In this document: positions 6,845-14,282 of the stretch, piece by piece
Numbering within the stretch: the stretch's first letter is position 1
Layout of the letters: every line of letters starts with the position of its first letter
Assembly (NCBI GenBank): GCA_030605705.1
Contig: JAUWHU010000241.1
Coordinates: 1 to 20,590, forward strand
Reading direction: 5' to 3'
Origin: Thermoflexia bacterium
Lineage (GTDB): Bacteria; Chloroflexota; Anaerolineae; B4-G1; SLSP01
Length of the DNA stretch: 20,590 bases
The notes under the pieces: generated by a model
Seen by the model: only the letters and a program-made list of their open reading frames with translations
Told to the model about the DNA's origin: nothing
Databases searched by the model: none
Made by a program: the position numbers and the translations under genes

Positions 6845-8332
6845 ATGGCTAAGGGCGGGAAGCTGACGAATTGTTGCCGATTCATTTTGACCTTTGGATT
6901 CCCCTTTGCTTTATATGCCATGACGTTAGCACCGACGGTCTACCTTATGGATAGTGCGGAACTCACGACGGCTGCAGCAACGGGTGGATTTGTTCACCCC
7001 ACAGGCTACCCGCTATATTTGGTTCTCGGATGGCTGTGGACACGTATTCCCATCGGCGACATGGGCTTCCGTATGAATCTGTTCTCCGCCTTTAATAGCG
7101 CGCTCACCATTGCCTTGATCGCACAAATCTTGCGTCGGTTGCATGTGAGAGACTTGGCTATCTGGAGTACTCTAGGTCTGCTGGCAACCGGATACTATTT
7201 CTGGGCGCTTTCTCTGATCGCCGAGGTTTACACGTTGCACACGGCAATGATGGCAATTATGATCTTGCTAGTATTGCGTTGGGCCGATGCGCCAACACCG
7301 CAGAAGCTCGCCTGGCTCGGATTGAGCGTGGGGTTAAGTTTTGGGAATCACGCCGCGACCATCTTATTGATACCTGGACTTGTTTTCTTTATCATTGTTT
7401 CTCGAAGGAAAAAACTTACGCCAAGGAGCTTGTCACTCGCGTCCGGAGCCTTTGCTTTAGGACTCAGTATCTATCTCTATCTCCCAATACGTTATGCGGC
7501 GCGACCGGCATTTAACTATCTACAACATTACGATGCTAATGGGATTTCACACCCGATTAACTTACAAACTTTTAGCGGTTTGTGGTCAGTAATCTCTGGT
7601 CGAGCCTTTCAACGACTTATGCTCAACGACCCCAACATTTGGGGCTCAACCATAAATCTCGCGGAACAACTTGCACGCGATTTTTGGTTCATTGGCGTTG
7701 GCCCTGCACTCTTGGGGCTGCTCGTTCTATTAAAACGCAACTGGCGGATTGGTGGAATGCTACTTTTAATGTCTGTGAGTCATGCGCTGTTCTACATCTG
7801 CTACCAAGTCCCCGATAAGGCAACTATGTTCTTACCGAATTATATAGTTGGGGCAATATGGATCGGTGTTGGATTGGAATACATCTTTGCAGCGCTAGAG
7901 GAGATGAAGCAAACTACAACATCCATAAGGTGTACCTGGCTACTACGTTTCATCCTATCCGCAACTGTAGGCCTGGCTTTGGCGTGGAACTGGCCGTTAG
8001 TCAATCTGTCTGGAAGCTATGACGCGCGTCAAGAAGCCGAAGAGATATTGGGGCGACTAGAACACAACGCGTTGATCCTGGGACATTGGGACACGATTCC
8101 CACCATTGAGTATCTACAATTATTGGAAGGGAAACGCCCAGATGTGCAAGCGATCAATCGTTTTCTGATTAGTACGGAAAATATGTATGGTCTAATTGCA
8201 AAAGAGATTCACCGGCGTCCTATCTATATTGATAACGTCAATTTTGAACTTCTTCGGAGGTTCGACTTCACCTATGAAGATGGATTATATCAGCTTAAAA
8301 GCAAGGAGGACTCTATGCCCATGAGATATTAA
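6845..8332 (+). CDS. GT117/DUF2723-type membrane glycosyltransferase
   Basis: From the ATG at 6845 it has 495 residues. The frame is open further left (ATG 6743, GTG 6731), but those starts lie in or beside the IS end and lack a ribosome site; 6845 also has only a weak one, so the start is uncertain. The first helix is followed by an Asp-Ser-Ala-Glu motif (residues 36-39, LMDSAELTTAAA) and HPTGYPLY (51-58). These are hallmark blocks of the DUF2723/GT117 family (lipid-linked sugar to protein transfer in characterised relatives). About nine to eleven helices follow. A soluble C-terminal segment (from SYDARQEAEEIL to the end) follows, as is common in this family. It is the first of three same-direction genes with a secreted protein and another GT-C enzyme, suggesting protein or surface-glycan glycosylation outside the membrane. 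Its base composition is AT-richer than the flanks. Confidence 0.83.
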   Translation: MAKGGKLTNCCRFILTFGFPFALYAMTLAPTVYLMDSAELTTAAATGGFVHPTGYPLYLVLGWLWTRIPIGDMGFRMNLFSAFNSALTIALIAQILRRLHVRDLAIWSTLGLLATGYYFWALSLIAEVYTLHTAMMAIMILLVLRWADAPTPQKLAWLGLSVGLSFGNHAATILLIPGLVFFIIVSRRKKLTPRSLSLASGAFALGLSIYLYLPIRYAARPAFNYLQHYDANGISHPINLQTFSGLWSVISGRAFQRLMLNDPNIWGSTINLAEQLARDFWFIGVGPALLGLLVLLKRNWRIGGMLLLMSVSHALFYICYQVPDKATMFLPNYIVGAIWIGVGLEYIFAALEEMKQTTTSIRCTWLLRFILSATVGLALAWNWPLVNLSGSYDARQEAEEILGRLEHNALILGHWDTIPTIEYLQLLEGKRPDVQAINRFLISTENMYGLIAKEIHRRPIYIDNVNFELLRRFDFTYEDGLYQLKSKEDSMPMRY

Positions 8333-8406
8333 AGAGATCAAGACATCGTTCTGTATGGTAAATGTAAGCAGCTGTTATCATGAGAGTAGAATGGAGGTAC
8401 ATGCTC

Positions 8407-9048
8407 ATGGAAAAGTCAACACGCTGGGCCGTTATAGTAGGACTCCTATTTACAGGAGCTTTATTGGCTCCTCTCGTTGGATTCCCGGACAAAACAATTG
8501 CAGAGTTGTGGAGTACATTTAACTACGGGTATCAAGAGGACTATCTCACTTTAACGTTTGATGGTCCTGAGGAAACAACTGTGAATTCCCCGCAGATAGC
8601 GTACACTTTTACGGTAAACAATGTGGATGCTGAAAACAGGGCTACAACAGGCACAAGGGTGATCGCCACTTCGTCATCATCGATCAACTGGGACACAGCT
8701 GGAACGCCTTGTTCTTCTATCCCGGCGAGCGTAGCTGCCATCGAAGATCTGAAAAGCGCCAAAGAAACAGGTGAGGTCATCAGCGTGATGTGGCAGCTTC
8801 TTGCTTCTGCTGAAAGCGAGCCGTTCTCAGCATCCGGAAGCAGTGTGCTTTTCTGTGAATTAGGTACGCTAGCGGGTGGCAGTTCAAGAACGTTTGATCT
8901 TGCAGCAATCCCCACCGAAGTCGGTACACACACCATCACGGGATTCGTCGTCTGCAACGAAGCAGAGGAATTTCTCGACAACAATGTCGCAACTATCACC
9001 ACCGAGGTTAAACACCATCAGTTATTCTTACCGATCATAATCCGGTAA
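8407..9048 (+). CDS. Secreted DUF11-like protein with LPIIIR C-terminal tail
   Basis: I chose the ATG at 8407 (213 residues), because GGAGG at 8393-8397 is 9 bases upstream; in-frame ATGs at 8380 and 8401 are too far or too close. Residues 5-26 form a signal peptide or N-terminal anchor (WAVIVGLLFTGALLAPLVG). The body (about 45-200) is Thr/Ser-rich beta sheet with phrases such as AYTFTVNNVDAEN and GTHTITGFVVC. This resembles the DUF11 or CARDB-like Ig-fold domains of surface proteins. Three Cys residues occur in the body (within TPCSS, LFCEL and VVCNE). The chain ends HHQLFLPIIIR; short LPxxxR-type ends recur on exported Chloroflexota proteins. Its position between two glycosyltransferases (13 bases to the next gene) makes it a candidate glycosylation substrate, but that is inference. 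Confidence 0.8.
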   Translation: MEKSTRWAVIVGLLFTGALLAPLVGFPDKTIAELWSTFNYGYQEDYLTLTFDGPEETTVNSPQIAYTFTVNNVDAENRATTGTRVIATSSSSINWDTAGTPCSSIPASVAAIEDLKSAKETGEVISVMWQLLASAESEPFSASGSSVLFCELGTLAGGSSRTFDLAAIPTEVGTHTITGFVVCNEAEEFLDNNVATITTEVKHHQLFLPIIIR

Positions 9049-9061
9049 ACAAATCTTTCCT

Positions 9062-10738
9062 ATGTTAGTTAAGCGGCTGGCAATAGGCGCCAGTCTATTA
9101 GTCATTGCAGCTTGTTTTTTGACGTTGCCTGATCACGCTATTTTCTGGTCACCGGACGAGGGAGGTAAATATCTGGACTCACGCCAGATAGCCTCCTCAG
9201 TCCGGTTAAATAATACCCTGCCCTATCCTGGTCGCACGCTAGATCCTGACCTCGAATATATCCCACTCCTCTACTATTTTCAACGTGGATCCAACCTCTA
9301 TAGCTGGTGGCCATCTTGGTTCCCAGCCCTAAGCGCTCCTCTCTATCGGATATTCGGCCCCCGTGGCATTTTTCTGATTCCACTGGTAAGCGGGATTCTC
9401 GTGTGCGCAATTGTTTATCATGCGTTATCCGATATCTCCGGGAAACTGGCTGGCGCCGCCTTATGTATTCCTATTCTGAGTTCGCCAATATTTTTCTACA
9501 GCTTAACATTTTGGGAGCATATACCACATACTTTTTTAGTACTTCTTGCATGTCTATTTGCCATTCATGGCTGGAAGCAACCGCGCTTTCGCTGGCACGC
9601 CATCAGTGGCGGTCTCCTGGGACTGGCCCTCTATCTCCGTTTGGAAACAGTACTCTTTGCCGGCGCAGTGGAACTCACAGGAGTGCTCTTACTTTATCAA
9701 CAACGGTGCTCACGGCAAGCTGTGGAGCAACACATCCGGCAATTGTTGATTTTCACCTTATGTTTCATAGTGGTTGCGCTTCCATATTGCGCCATCAATT
9801 CTTATAACGAAGGACATATTCTGGGAAGACAATATAATCCCGAATTTGCCCCATATCGTACGGGTAGCTTTCCTGCTGCTCTACATCCGGGTGAGGCTGA
9901 GGTTGTGCCCAATTTGATTCTCGGAACTGCAAGACACAATGGCGCTGATCTATCCCCTACTTGGCGTTGGCTCTTTGTGCTGGTCACGTTTGGAAGTGCC
10001 TTGTGGCCGTGGCTACATATCAGAAAATTAGGGAACATTGCTATCTTTTGTGTGCTCGTTCTGGTTACCTTGTGCAGCACTATCTTATTTGAAGAGGCGA
10101 CGTACACATCTCTGCACGGTTTGGTACTCAGTGCGCCGTGGATCGTGCTAGCAGGATGGTCCTTATGTCCACGGATGGACGAACCCACACGTCGTTGGGG
10201 ATATCTTGCTGGGTTCTCATGTATTATATTTTTGGGGGCAAGCTTGCTGCGTGGTTGGGAAGGCCAGGGGGGACTTCAGTGGGGACCCCGTTATGCTCTA
10301 CCACTGTATCCTCTATTAAGCATCTGTGTCGCACGCGGCATTAGAAGAGCTTTCACAAATCTCTCTAGCAAAAAATTGATCAAAATGTGGTTGGTCGGCT
10401 CACTGATTACATTCTGCATTCTAGGTATTGGATTTGAGCTACGTGGCTTACATTTGATGTATGCCCGCAAGCACGCCTATGCAACTTGGGAGAGGCAGAT
10501 GAAGGCGTTGCCACAAGACTCGGTCATCACCACCGATTTGGAATGGTTAGCTCTGACGCTGCCAGAGATTTATGCCACGCGCATCATGCATTTCGCTGAT
10601 CCTGATGATTTGCTGAACAGCCCATGGAGGGCGCGCGCCTATGAAGCAGATTATCGACAGATATGCCACATTCACCACCCGACCCAAGTTGATATCCAGA
10701 TCACCTGTCGCGCAATTACGAAGCCCTCATCGGAATAG
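9062..10738 (+). CDS. GT-C-fold membrane glycosyltransferase (GT39/ArnT-like)
   Basis: This 558-residue protein has about ten or more membrane helices. The first helix (6-22) is followed by an exported loop with WSPDEGGKYL, in which Asp32-Glu33 match the acidic pair expected in the first loop of GT-C enzymes such as PMT, ArnT and related dolichol- or undecaprenyl-phosphate-sugar users. A later loop has WGPRYALPLYPL, a pattern common in this superfamily. The last 90 residues are a soluble tail. There is no strong ribosome-binding site 13 bases after the previous stop, so translational coupling is likely. The exact donor and acceptor cannot be told. Like its neighbours, it is AT-richer than the flanking genes. 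Confidence 0.8.
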   Translation: MLVKRLAIGASLLVIAACFLTLPDHAIFWSPDEGGKYLDSRQIASSVRLNNTLPYPGRTLDPDLEYIPLLYYFQRGSNLYSWWPSWFPALSAPLYRIFGPRGIFLIPLVSGILVCAIVYHALSDISGKLAGAALCIPILSSPIFFYSLTFWEHIPHTFLVLLACLFAIHGWKQPRFRWHAISGGLLGLALYLRLETVLFAGAVELTGVLLLYQQRCSRQAVEQHIRQLLIFTLCFIVVALPYCAINSYNEGHILGRQYNPEFAPYRTGSFPAALHPGEAEVVPNLILGTARHNGADLSPTWRWLFVLVTFGSALWPWLHIRKLGNIAIFCVLVLVTLCSTILFEEATYTSLHGLVLSAPWIVLAGWSLCPRMDEPTRRWGYLAGFSCIIFLGASLLRGWEGQGGLQWGPRYALPLYPLLSICVARGIRRAFTNLSSKKLIKMWLVGSLITFCILGIGFELRGLHLMYARKHAYATWERQMKALPQDSVITTDLEWLALTLPEIYATRIMHFADPDDLLNSPWRARAYEADYRQICHIHHPTQVDIQITCRAITKPSSE

Positions 10739-10746
10739 AAAATTCA

Positions 10747-10926
10747 GGGTCTCTGGGACTTGGCGTGGTGAGTGCCACGCGACGTAAATTTTTTACCACA
10801 GATTGGTGAGCACTGCCTGCCCACACTACGCACAGATTGCACTGATTTTTTTTATTTTTCCGTGCTAATTCGTGAAATCCGTGGTTAATTTTGACTTGAC
10901 CACCCGAATTCCCAAAGAGCCAAAAT
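10747..10926 (+). repeat. Long imperfect palindromic dispersed repeat, copy 1
   Basis: This 180-base element closely matches 20426-20580 in the same orientation. Both start GGGTCTCTGG, contain ACTTGGCGTGGT, GACGTAAATTTTT, ACCACAGATT and GAAATCCGTGGTTAATTTT, and end GAATTCCCAAAGAGCCAAAAT. This copy has about 25 extra bases near 10803-10835. Each copy can fold on itself: the ACCACAGATT side pairs imperfectly with the AAATCCGTGGTTAAT side, and the outer ends also pair weakly. No coding capacity is seen. It begins 8 bases after the glycosyltransferase stop. Confidence 0.85.
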
Positions 10927-11200
10927 TCATAGCGCCCGAGGACTAACCGCATTTTCCCAGCACGAGTCGTATAAAGCGAATCTCTTCCCTGCGTATTGCT
11001 ACACCAAGATCCACCGTTAGTCTACCTCATTCTTGTGAGATATCGGTTATTCGCCGTTGGCACCTTTGACGTTCCGATCAAAGAACGCAAACGATAGTTG
11101 CATGGTTGTTTCAAAGGGGAGTGGGGCACTATAGGTATGTAGCACAGGCGGGCCGCCTGTGCTACAGTAACTACCCAACTCTATGTCCGTAGTGGCGACT
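10927..11200. other. Convergent intergenic stretch with palindromes, otherwise nothing recognised
   Basis: This gap lies between the rightward glycosyltransferase gene and the leftward PrsW gene. Apart from the palindrome at 11138-11166 and the repeat that overlaps the PrsW 3' end, I see no gene, RNA or clear promoter in it. Confidence 0.6.
11138..11166. repeat. Near-perfect 14-bp palindrome (TGTAGCACAGGCGG)
   Basis: The arm TGTAGCACAGGCGG (11138-11151) is mirrored exactly by CCGCCTGTGCTACA (11153-11166) around a single base. It lies between two convergent genes. It may be a dispersed intergenic repeat and might act as a two-way transcription barrier, but it lacks a T-run on either side. Confidence 0.8.
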
Positions 11201-11244
11201 TTAGTCGCTATGTTGGCAATTAGAACAACTGAAGTCGTTACTAC
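11189..11244. repeat. Stem-loop repeat overlapping the PrsW gene end
   Basis: GTAGTGGCGACTTTAGTCGC (11189-11208) and the reverse complement of 11225-11244 match at 15 of 20 positions, with 16 bases between them. The element supplies the stop codon and the last 14 codons of the leftward PrsW-like gene. Confidence 0.75.
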
Positions 11245-12445
11245 AAATGCTAGCTGCGGTGGCCCTTTTCTTCAACATTAACGGGATTCCAAACAGCCCC
11301 ACGGGAGTCAGCAAAGCCAGGAGAGTCAGTAACCCAATGCCGATAATTCCCACCACGGTACCCGGCAAGAAGGACCCGTCAGGAAATGCAATGGCGGCGG
11401 AGGCTGCCCCGCCAATAAACCCCACGGCGCTGAGGTTCCACAGGCCGTGGAAGCTCAGCGCGGCCAGGTAGGACAGAGGCAATACCCAGCGCCGCCGGCG
11501 TTGCCAGAAACAACCCCAGCCCAGGCCAACTATCCCACTGGTCAAAGCGTGCATGGCCGTCGCGGGAATCCGCACGGCAACCCCGACAAGCCAACTATCC
11601 ATGTCCAGCAATCCCAGGCCGCCATTGTAAATCCCTTCCACAATGGCAAAGCCCAAACCGCTCGCCACTCCCCACAGAAAGGCCGTGAGCAGACCAGGAC
11701 GTTTCCAATATCCCAGCAGGGCGATGAACACGGTCTTGCCGATTTCCTCAATAATGGGGGTGAAGACGGCCAGTGTCAGCGCCAGAATGCCCAGGATCAC
11801 CGGTGAGGCCAGTAGCGCTAACAGCGCCTCCAGCGAGATCTCGTCCGGCGACAGCTGCGCCCAGTGTTGCATAGTAGCGAGCAGGCGATCAACTTCCGCC
11901 TGACCCGCCGAGGTCAGCGCAGCCAACAGGACCACGAAGAAGGAGCTGAACAGTAACCCTACCAACTCCAGGAGCATGGCCGCGCCCATGAAAAATATCC
12001 CTCCTCCCACAGAGATCACGGTTTGCCGCCGTGTCGGCGCCGCTTCACGCCCCGCCGCCAATATCACAAAGGAAAATAACAGCAGGGCCGGGCAGGCAAT
12101 CATTGCCAGGTGGAAAGGGGCAAACCAGACGGTGGAGTGTAACGGTGCCGGCAGCACAAAAGCCCCCACGCCCATCAGGAGCCATCCAACCAGAAGCACC
12201 AGCCATCTCCGGCGCGAGTAGACCGTTGGTGCGGGTCGCCCGTGCCAGGCGTTAAGGCTCACACGTAGCAAGGCAATAGAGAATGCCAATCCTACAAGTC
12301 CAACACCGGCCAACAGGATCGGCGTGGAATCCGCCTCACGGCCCGGTAACCAGCAAGCCAACAAAATACCGGCGAGGCTCAACAACGTCAGACATCCGGC
12401 GACGATGGCCGTGAGTAACCACAGGACGGGCTTCTGTCGCTCCAT
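11201..12445 (-). CDS. PrsW-family intramembrane protease
   Basis: The ATG at 12445 (414 residues) is preceded by AAGGAGGAGGT; a TTG at 12460 in frame is a poorer start. There are about ten helices. PrsW/M82-type motifs are visible: Glu233-Glu234 with Lys237 in TPIIEEIGKTVF, Glu270 in GLGFAIVEG, His299 in ATAMHALTSG and His333 in SFHGLWN. PrsW relatives cut membrane proteins within or near the bilayer; the best known starts release of an anti-sigma factor. No anti-sigma factor is visible here, so the substrate is unknown. A soluble-looking segment (about 180-205) sits in the middle. Residues 401-414 (CSNDFSCSNCQHSD) are encoded by an intergenic stem-loop repeat and are unlikely to be part of the ancestral fold. 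The gene lies about 100 bases after the DsbA-cyclophilin gene but is separated from it by a terminator. Confidence 0.85.
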   Translation of the reverse strand: MERQKPVLWLLTAIVAGCLTLLSLAGILLACWLPGREADSTPILLAGVGLVGLAFSIALLRVSLNAWHGRPAPTVYSRRRWLVLLVGWLLMGVGAFVLPAPLHSTVWFAPFHLAMIACPALLLFSFVILAAGREAAPTRRQTVISVGGGIFFMGAAMLLELVGLLFSSFFVVLLAALTSAGQAEVDRLLATMQHWAQLSPDEISLEALLALLASPVILGILALTLAVFTPIIEEIGKTVFIALLGYWKRPGLLTAFLWGVASGLGFAIVEGIYNGGLGLLDMDSWLVGVAVRIPATAMHALTSGIVGLGWGCFWQRRRRWVLPLSYLAALSFHGLWNLSAVGFIGGAASAAIAFPDGSFLPGTVVGIIGIGLLTLLALLTPVGLFGIPLMLKKRATAASICSNDFSCSNCQHSD

Positions 12446-12459
12446 ACCTCCTCCTTGCA

Positions 12460-12492
12460 AGACCTCCGAGGTTTAAAAAACCTCGGAGGTCT
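12460..12492. repeat. 15-bp perfect palindrome (AGACCTCCGAGGTTT)
   Basis: The arm 12460-12474 pairs perfectly with 12478-12492 around a 3-base loop. It sits just upstream of the PrsW ribosome site. Shorter relatives with an AGACCT...AGGTCT core occur at 13876-13890 and 14107-14121, so this is a small local repeat family. No T-run follows in the leftward direction, so it is not a typical terminator. Confidence 0.85.
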
Positions 12493-12495
12493 GAT

Positions 12496-12529
12496 AAAAG
12501 AAAAGGGGATAGAGTCTCCCCTATCCCCT
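12496..12529 (-). terminator. Rho-independent terminator for the DsbA-cyclophilin gene
   Basis: Read leftwards, the 9-bp stem AGGGGATAG / CTATCCCCT (12521-12529 with 12504-12512) has an 8-base loop and is followed by TTTTCTTTTATC. It lies just past the stop of the 12547-13815 gene, so that gene and PrsW are probably separate transcripts, unless there is read-through. Confidence 0.75.
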
Positions 12530-12546
12530 GTCATACCCAGGCGAGG

Positions 12547-13815
12547 TTATTTCTCCACTACCGTCACGCTTTCCAACAGATCGGGGTCTGGCGCAGCCGG
12601 ATCCGCGGGCGAGCGGCGGGTAAGGGCATCCAGGACATCCTCTCCCTCCGCGACCTGGCCGATCAGCGCGAAGCTCCCGCTCAGCTCAGACGCCTCCGTT
12701 CCTAAGGTAATGAATATCTGCCCGTTGGGCAACATCCCTATCAACCCAGCACGGTCAAAAATCCCCTGAGTCTCCCCCGTGCAATAGTAACCGGGATAGC
12801 CTAGGCCCGTATTGCTGGGATCTCCTGTGAGAGCCACGAAACTATCCTGGACGAAGAAGATTTCCGTCCCCGCGTACCAGCCCTCCTGAGCCAGGAAGAG
12901 AAAACTGTTCACGTTGGTCGGGGCAGATTCCGGTAACAAATTGACCACAATGTCACCTTTGCTCGTGTTCAAGGTGGCCTGGTAGCTCTTCTCGGTATCG
13001 AGAGTTGTCGCGGGAGCCTCGGTATATTGGTTTTCGGTCATTTCCATGATGGACAAAAACGCTTCCAAGCCCTGATAAGAAAGCCCCAGCTGTTGGATAG
13101 GGAACATGAAACCGTTGAAAATGAAAGTGGGGGTACCCGGCAGCTGCAAGCTCTGGGATTCCTCCAGTTGAGCGTTGATCTTGGGGAGATAGGTCTCGTC
13201 ATCCAGCTCGCGATCAAAGCGCTCCACATCCAGCCCTAAGTCGGCGGCAAACTCACTCATCTTGACGCGGGCCTCCTCTGGGGAGAGACTGTTCCATTCA
13301 CTCACGCGCCCAAAGAGCAGGTTGTACATCTCCCAGAACTTGCCTTGCGCCCCAGCCGCCTCGGACGCCTGGGCCGTCAACAAAGATTTATCGTGGAAGG
13401 AGAGCGGAAAATGCCGGTAGACCAGGCGCACGTGGGGATGATCCTCCAGGAACTGATCGAGCACAGGGACAACTCCCGCACAACCGGGGCATTGAAATTC
13501 GGCATACTCCAAGAGCGTGATGTCGGCATCCTCCTCGCTGGCGCCTTTGATCCAGTCCGTCTCGTCAACAGGACGCACAGGCAGTTCCGGCACCGACTGC
13601 GCTTCACAAATGCCAGGTGCTTCCGGGGTCATGATGACGAGAGTCCCGGTCGGTTCTTCCTGCGGCGGCTCCGGTATTGAAGTAGGTTCCTGCGTAACAA
13701 CCTCTGTGGGTTCTGCCGTAGGCGTCGTCTCTGCGGTGGCTTTAGAGCCACAGGCGCTCAACACTAATACGACGACCACCAATAGGGCTAACAGCGTCCC
13801 CATCTTTCTATTCAT
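12547..13815 (-). CDS. Lipoprotein fusing DsbA-like oxidoreductase and cyclophilin-like domain
   Basis: This 422-residue protein starts at the ATG at 13815, with AAAGGAGA 7 bases upstream. A lipoprotein signal ends in LSAC (Cys22), followed by a Thr/Pro/Glu-rich spacer (26-65). Residues 95-260 form a DsbA/Thioredoxin_4-type domain: the active site CPGC at 109-112 (YAEFQCPGCAG), VYRHFPLSFH, and the cis-proline loop GTPTFIF (Pro229). Residues 277-421 form a cyclophilin-type fold (ATLNTSKGDIVVNLLPESAPTNV). The usual FHRV catalytic segment reads IFFV (319-322), so the catalytic Arg is Phe321, and the conserved Gln of the next strand is Leu329. The GDP and GQIFI elements remain. It should be anchored on the outer face of the membrane and form or exchange disulfides in exported proteins. 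The isomerase half may bind rather than catalyse. It is transcribed alone. Confidence 0.9.
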   Translation of the reverse strand: MNRKMGTLLALLVVVVLVLSACGSKATAETTPTAEPTEVVTQEPTSIPEPPQEEPTGTLVIMTPEAPGICEAQSVPELPVRPVDETDWIKGASEEDADITLLEYAEFQCPGCAGVVPVLDQFLEDHPHVRLVYRHFPLSFHDKSLLTAQASEAAGAQGKFWEMYNLLFGRVSEWNSLSPEEARVKMSEFAADLGLDVERFDRELDDETYLPKINAQLEESQSLQLPGTPTFIFNGFMFPIQQLGLSYQGLEAFLSIMEMTENQYTEAPATTLDTEKSYQATLNTSKGDIVVNLLPESAPTNVNSFLFLAQEGWYAGTEIFFVQDSFVALTGDPSNTGLGYPGYYCTGETQGIFDRAGLIGMLPNGQIFITLGTEASELSGSFALIGQVAEGEDVLDALTRRSPADPAAPDPDLLESVTVVEK

Positions 13816-13875
13816 TACGGATTCTCCTTTTATGAAATTTACGGTTTACCAGTATCTACCAGGCCGGCCTATTTC

Positions 13876-14121
13876 AGACCTTCGAGGTCTATAAATCCGC
13901 CTCGCGGGGTGAAATTCCGGTCCTGGTAAATATTTTGGCATTGGGGCAGAAGTCGCACTTACACTGCTCCTAGCCCCCGTCTCGGGGGCGTCCCCGGGGC
14001 AAGTTTCCTCGTCAGCCCGCCCCCGGGGACGGGGGCTTAGAGCTTTGGGGAGCAGATGTGTCACTTTTACCACAGTGCGTATTTTGACAGACAAAACCTA
14101 CGTTAAAGACCTCGGAAGTCT
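13876..14121. repeat. Two short AGACCT-type palindromes and a G/C-rich stem-loop upstream of the fusion gene
   Basis: AGACCTTCGAGGTCT (13876-13890) is a perfect 6-bp palindrome around 3 bases; AGACCTCGGAAGTCT (14107-14121) is a 5-of-6 version. Between them, 13972-13990 pairs with 14018-14037 (10 bp, a bulge, then 8 bp) in a CCCCCG-rich stem-loop. No gene is supported in the 467-base gap 13816-14282; a short leftward open frame there is made of these repeats. Confidence 0.7.
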
Positions 14122-14181
14122 ACCCGACCTGATTTCAAAAGCTTCCTGAAGTCTCATCTAAACGTACCAAACTCAAGGAGC

Positions 14182-14209
14182 ATTATACCATCGAACAAAG
14201 TCGGGACAA
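14182..14209 (-). promoter_or_regulatory. Putative leftward promoter for the DsbA-cyclophilin gene
   Basis: Read on the minus strand, TTGTCC (14209-14204), a 16-base spacer and a perfect TATAAT (14187-14182) form a sigma70-like promoter. It would give a leader of about 360 bases that includes the G/C-rich stem-loop. A closer promoter could exist but was not recognised. Confidence 0.45.
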
Positions 14210-14282
14210 GAGTTTCGCGGCACGGGGCCAGGCTTTATCATTGCCTGTGCCGTGAGGGGAGGAGAAATCTTTTCCCTTTGCG

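Noticed and set aside
13846..14094. Leftward 82-residue open frame before the fusion gene
   Set aside because: It is built from palindromic repeats, has no ribosome site and no domain.
14221..14254. Terminator for the WecA-type gene
   Set aside because: An imperfect hairpin can be drawn, but it has a bulge and no T-run in the leftward direction.
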